The notes under the pieces were generated by a model that was not told the origin of the DNA, did not search any database, and was given only the letters and a program-made list of their open reading frames with translations. DNA of 8,852 bases from Bacteroidota bacterium. Its GTDB lineage: Bacteria; Bacteroidota; Bacteroidia; Bacteroidales; VadinHA17. The stretch spans positions 1 to 8,852 of the forward strand of contig JAKAXP010000090.1 in NCBI GenBank assembly GCA_021816545.1, in the 5' to 3' direction. Positions 6,439-8,852 of the stretch are shown here, one piece after another; position 1 is the stretch's first letter; each line of letters begins with the position of its first letter. Both the position numbers and the translations under genes were made by a program.

Positions 6439-7104
6439 ATGCTTGCCAGGGAAATGATATCCGATGTGGTTCCTGCACTGAAAACATCTGACACAGCGCA
6501 GACTGCCCTCAACTGGATGGAGATATTCAGGGTCTCCCATCTGCCTATCGTAAATGAGAGTGACTACCTTGGCCTCATTTCTGACAGCGATATCTATGAC
6601 CTCAACCAGCCGGAAGAGCCGATTGGCAACCACCCGCTCTCGCTGCCCAGACCTTCGGTAAAGGCTCATCAGCATATATATGAGGTCCTCGCACTCGCAG
6701 CACGGCACAAACTGACAGTAGTACCCGTCATTGACGATGACAACCATTTCCGGGGTGTCATCACATACAACGAGATTATAAGCGGCCTGGCAAAGATCTC
6801 ATCAATTGACCAGCCTGGCGGGATACTGATCCTGAAGGTACTGCAGCGTGATTACTCAATGAGCCGGATCTCACAGATAGTGGAGAGCAATGATGCCAGG
6901 ATTCTCAGCATGCATATAACCTCTGACCCTGACTCCACAAGCCTCGAGATTACAATCAAGGTCAACACCACTGACCTGGCCTCCATCATAAGAACCTTTG
7001 AGAGATACTCGTACGAGGTGACAACCTGGGTGACGGACAACGATGAACTGGACCGCTTCTATACAGACAGGTACAACCTGCTGATGAAGTACCTCAATAT
7101 GTAA
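6439..7104 (+). CDS. Two-CBS-domain protein with ACT-like C-terminal domain
   Basis: The 221-residue cytoplasmic protein begins with a CBS pair: CBS1 about residues 4-55 (MISDVVPALKTSDTAQ, then RVSHLPIVN and YLGLISDSDI) and CBS2 about 70-118 (HKLTVVPVIDD, FRGVITYNEI). Residues about 129-197 look like an ACT-type regulatory domain (ILILKVLQRDYSMSRISQIVESN, split here as ILILKVL and YSMSRISQIVE, then DARILSMHI and SLEITIKV). The layout resembles AcuB-like CBS-ACT proteins. CBS pairs commonly bind adenine nucleotides and ACT domains bind small ligands, so a sensor role is likely, but the ligand and target are unknown. nadK starts 12 bases after its stop, so the two are almost surely co-transcribed, suggesting a link to NAD(P) or adenylate balance. 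There is no enzymatic domain and no membrane segment. Confidence 0.85.
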   Translation: MLAREMISDVVPALKTSDTAQTALNWMEIFRVSHLPIVNESDYLGLISDSDIYDLNQPEEPIGNHPLSLPRPSVKAHQHIYEVLALAARHKLTVVPVIDDDNHFRGVITYNEIISGLAKISSIDQPGGILILKVLQRDYSMSRISQIVESNDARILSMHITSDPDSTSLEITIKVNTTDLASIIRTFERYSYEVTTWVTDNDELDRFYTDRYNLLMKYLNM

Positions 7105-7116
7105 TCACGGACCGGG

Positions 7117-7995
7117 ATGGACAAAACAATAGCACTCTACAGCAAGAGTCTTACAGAAAAGACCACCGCTGGCCTGATGAAAGTCATAGACGCCCTGTAT
7201 GACAGGGGAGTGACAGTCTATCTGAACGTGATGGATCCGGGAGGTCATCACTTTGAGAACGACCACCGGGTGATCCTCTTCAGCGACCTCTCTGACCTGC
7301 CTGCCGATGTATGCATGATACTGAGCGTGGGCGGTGACGGCACCTTCCTTGAGACTGCAATGCGTGTCCGTTCTGCCGGTATTCCGGTCGCCGGCATCAA
7401 CACCGGTCGTCTCGGGTTCCTGGCCAACATTCCTGACGAAGACATCGGCAGATCTGTTGACCTCCTCTGCTCCGGAAAATACGATATTGTCAGCCGCGCA
7501 ATGCTTGAGATATCAGCTCCCAAAGAGCTGTTCAGTAACGGCAATGCAATGGCTCTGAATGAGATAACCGTTCAGAAAAGCGATCAGGGGATGATAACGG
7601 TAACTGTAAAGGTTGACGGAATCTTCCTCAATACATACCGGGCTGACGGTATTATCATCTCAACGGCCACAGGATCAACGGCATACAGTCTGAGTGTTGG
7701 CGGTCCCATTCTCTCTCCCACAGATGACAGCATCATAATTGTCCCGATGTCACCGCATAACCTCACCATAAGACCGATAATTGTCACCGGAAGCAGCATC
7801 ATCACGCTTGAAACAGGAGGCAGAAGCAGCCATTGCCTGGTTACCTGTGACTCCAGGGCTGTCAGGGTTCCGGCCGGTATAACCCTGGAGGTCCGTCAGG
7901 CAGTTGAGAGGCTCAGTACCGTCACCACCGCCGGAAACGATTTTTTCAGCACCCTGAGGAATAAGCTCATGTGGGGTGCAGATCCCCGTAACTGA
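7117..7995 (+). CDS. nadK: NAD kinase
   Basis: NadK phosphorylates NAD with ATP (or polyphosphate in some bacteria) to make NADP. The protein has 292 residues, normal for the family. Diagnostic motifs are GGDGT (72-76) with the catalytic aspartate, NTGRLGFLA (95-103), the conserved NE pair (148-149) ahead of ITVQKSD, and the second signature TATGSTAYSLSVGGP (183-197), followed by PMSPHNLTIRP (210-220). The start ATG at 7117 lies 12 bases after the CBS gene stop, with only a short purine-rich stretch before it. A run of inverted repeats begins 8 bases after the stop and could end or stabilise the transcript. The active site appears intact. Confidence 0.97.
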   Translation: MDKTIALYSKSLTEKTTAGLMKVIDALYDRGVTVYLNVMDPGGHHFENDHRVILFSDLSDLPADVCMILSVGGDGTFLETAMRVRSAGIPVAGINTGRLGFLANIPDEDIGRSVDLLCSGKYDIVSRAMLEISAPKELFSNGNAMALNEITVQKSDQGMITVTVKVDGIFLNTYRADGIIISTATGSTAYSLSVGGPILSPTDDSIIIVPMSPHNLTIRPIIVTGSSIITLETGGRSSHCLVTCDSRAVRVPAGITLEVRQAVERLSTVTTAGNDFFSTLRNKLMWGADPRN

Positions 7996-8002
7996 CAATA
8001 AT

Positions 8003-8045
8003 TAAGGAATATTTAAGTTTTAAATATAAGACATTCCTTATATTT
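8003..8045. repeat. Overlapping inverted repeats between nadK and the beta-barrel gene
   Basis: Three exact repeats overlap here. TAAGGAAT (8003-8010) pairs with ATTCCTTA (8033-8040). Nested inside it, ATTTAA (8011-8016) pairs with TTAAAT (8020-8025) around a 3-base loop. A second hairpin, AAATATAA (8022-8029) with TTATATTT (8038-8045), shares the right arm and would exclude the first. The right arms overlap the -7 box of the next gene. It could be a nadK 3' hairpin or an operator; the AT-rich context makes chance possible. Confidence 0.45.
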
Positions 8046-8046
8046 G
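8039..8046 (+). promoter_or_regulatory. Putative -7 box for the outer-membrane protein gene
   Basis: TATATTTG matches TAnnTTTG exactly, 23 bases before the ATG at 8070. Upstream, TTTT/TTTA sequences at 8018-8022 lie about 17 bases away, a weak -33 match. The box implies that the beta-barrel gene can be expressed apart from nadK. Confidence 0.5.
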
Positions 8047-8069
8047 TAGCCGCAATTGCAAAGTGACTG

Positions 8070-8852
8070 ATGGTTAAGCGTCTGATAGTGATGTGTATGG
8101 TGGTGTTTTTCACTGCACCATTCGTATCAGGGCAGCTATGGAAGATGAAAAGATATGAAGCCATGGCAGCCATCGGCACGTCACAGTTCTACGGTGACAT
8201 AGGAGGCTTCACAATCGGCGAAAATGCCCTGGGATTAAGGGATATAACCTTCATCCAGACCCGTTACAGCGTCAACGGATCATTCCGGTACTTCATTACT
8301 GACAACGTTGCTGCAAGGATTTCGTTTACCTGGGCAGCTCTCCATGCTGATGACCGCAGGGGTTCAAACAATGACGGCAGGCTCTATGAGACGAGTTCTT
8401 TCCTTTATGAACCTGCCCTCTTCGGCGAGTATTATTTTGTCAGGAACCGCGAGCGCAACAGTTTTCTCTTCCAGACCTACAGGTACAGGAGGGCAAACAG
8501 GCTGAGCGATTTTCTCAGGAGTATTGACGTTTACGCCCTGACCGGCATCGGTGGTGCCGGTTACAATGTGTACCGGGGGAATGACCGGATACAGGAGCGG
8601 TGGGATGCAGATCCCTCACTCAAAAGGAGCGGTTTCACGGCAGTGATACCGCTGGGCATCGGAGCCAAGGTGGCAATGGATCCCAACCTCTTGCTGGGGC
8701 TGGAGCTGACGGGCAGGTATGCCCTCTCTGACCATCTTGACGGTTATACCTCACAGTGGTCGAGAAGAAATGATGCCTACCACACCTTCAGTGTAACCGT
8801 GAACTACAGGATCAAAACGGCACGCAACGGCCTTCCGTCATTAAGAATGATG
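8070..8852 (+). CDS. Secreted outer-membrane beta-barrel protein, DUF6089-like (3' end cut)
   Basis: An open frame of 261 codons runs from the ATG at 8070 to the window end without a stop. The N-terminus is a signal peptide (MVKRLIVMCMVVFFTAPFVSGQ, split as MVKRLIV and VVFFTAPFVSG-Q), with probable cleavage near residue 21. The mature part alternates short polar/aromatic strands and Gly-rich turns (YGDIGGFTIGEN, SVNGSFRYFITDNVAARIS, EPALFGEYYFV, VYALTGIGGAGYNVY, VAMDPNLLLGLELTGRYALSDHLDG, split as LLLGLELTGRYAL), the pattern of an eight-or-so-stranded outer-membrane barrel. It resembles the DUF6089 proteins that I recall beside nadK in Bacteroidota, where they often precede uppS and bamA. No function is established. 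The length suggests that it is nearly complete. In-frame ATGs at codons 8 and 10 would damage the signal peptide, so the first is preferred. Confidence 0.8.
   Translation, partial: MVKRLIVMCMVVFFTAPFVSGQLWKMKRYEAMAAIGTSQFYGDIGGFTIGENALGLRDITFIQTRYSVNGSFRYFITDNVAARISFTWAALHADDRRGSNNDGRLYETSSFLYEPALFGEYYFVRNRERNSFLFQTYRYRRANRLSDFLRSIDVYALTGIGGAGYNVYRGNDRIQERWDADPSLKRSGFTAVIPLGIGAKVAMDPNLLLGLELTGRYALSDHLDGYTSQWSRRNDAYHTFSVTVNYRIKTARNGLPSLRMM

Noticed and set aside
6388..6747. Minus-strand open frame opposite the CBS gene
   Set aside because: It lies wholly antisense to the CBS1-CBS2 coding region and shows no family motif.

Overview
The window is an ordinary stretch of chromosomal housekeeping genes from a member of the Bacteroidota, probably Bacteroidales-like. 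Three things point there: the protein sequences (the Prs, PdxJ, Udk and ManA subtypes and a CTC-type L25), gaps matching the TAnnTTTG -7 promoter element of that phylum, and start codons mostly lacking a strong Shine-Dalgarno sequence. No mobile element, CRISPR array, tRNA, rRNA or prophage signature is visible. Every gap between genes is about 105 bases or less.

Positions 1 to 4907 form one leftward block. In transcription order it holds a Dabb (stress-responsive A/B barrel) protein, class I mannose-6-phosphate isomerase (manA), a YwqK/MORN-repeat lipoprotein, a hotdog thioesterase of the FlK type, the ribosome-assembly GTPase EngB/YihA, PRPP synthetase (prs), ribosomal protein L25/Ctc (rplY) and the first 34 codons of peptidyl-tRNA hydrolase (pth). 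The first five genes are packed with 4-base gaps or stop/start overlaps and look like one operon. Wider gaps before prs and rplY carry promoter-like boxes. The last four genes support ribosome assembly, translation and nucleotide precursor supply.

At 4908-4948 transcription diverges, and uridine kinase (udk) runs rightward. The two -7-like boxes there form a near-palindrome, so the two promoters probably interfere with each other. pdxJ (pyridoxine 5'-phosphate synthase) then runs leftward and converges on udk.

From 6439 everything runs rightward: a two-CBS protein with an ACT-like tail, NAD kinase (nadK) 12 bases downstream, and a secreted outer-membrane beta-barrel protein (DUF6089-like) cut by the window end. 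The last gene has its own good -7 box, preceded by overlapping inverted repeats.

I found no clearly new multi-gene system. The points most worth a second look are the nadK-linked CBS/ACT protein, the divergent promoter pair, the inverted repeats before the beta-barrel gene, and a cysteine in Udk where the base-contacting histidine is expected.
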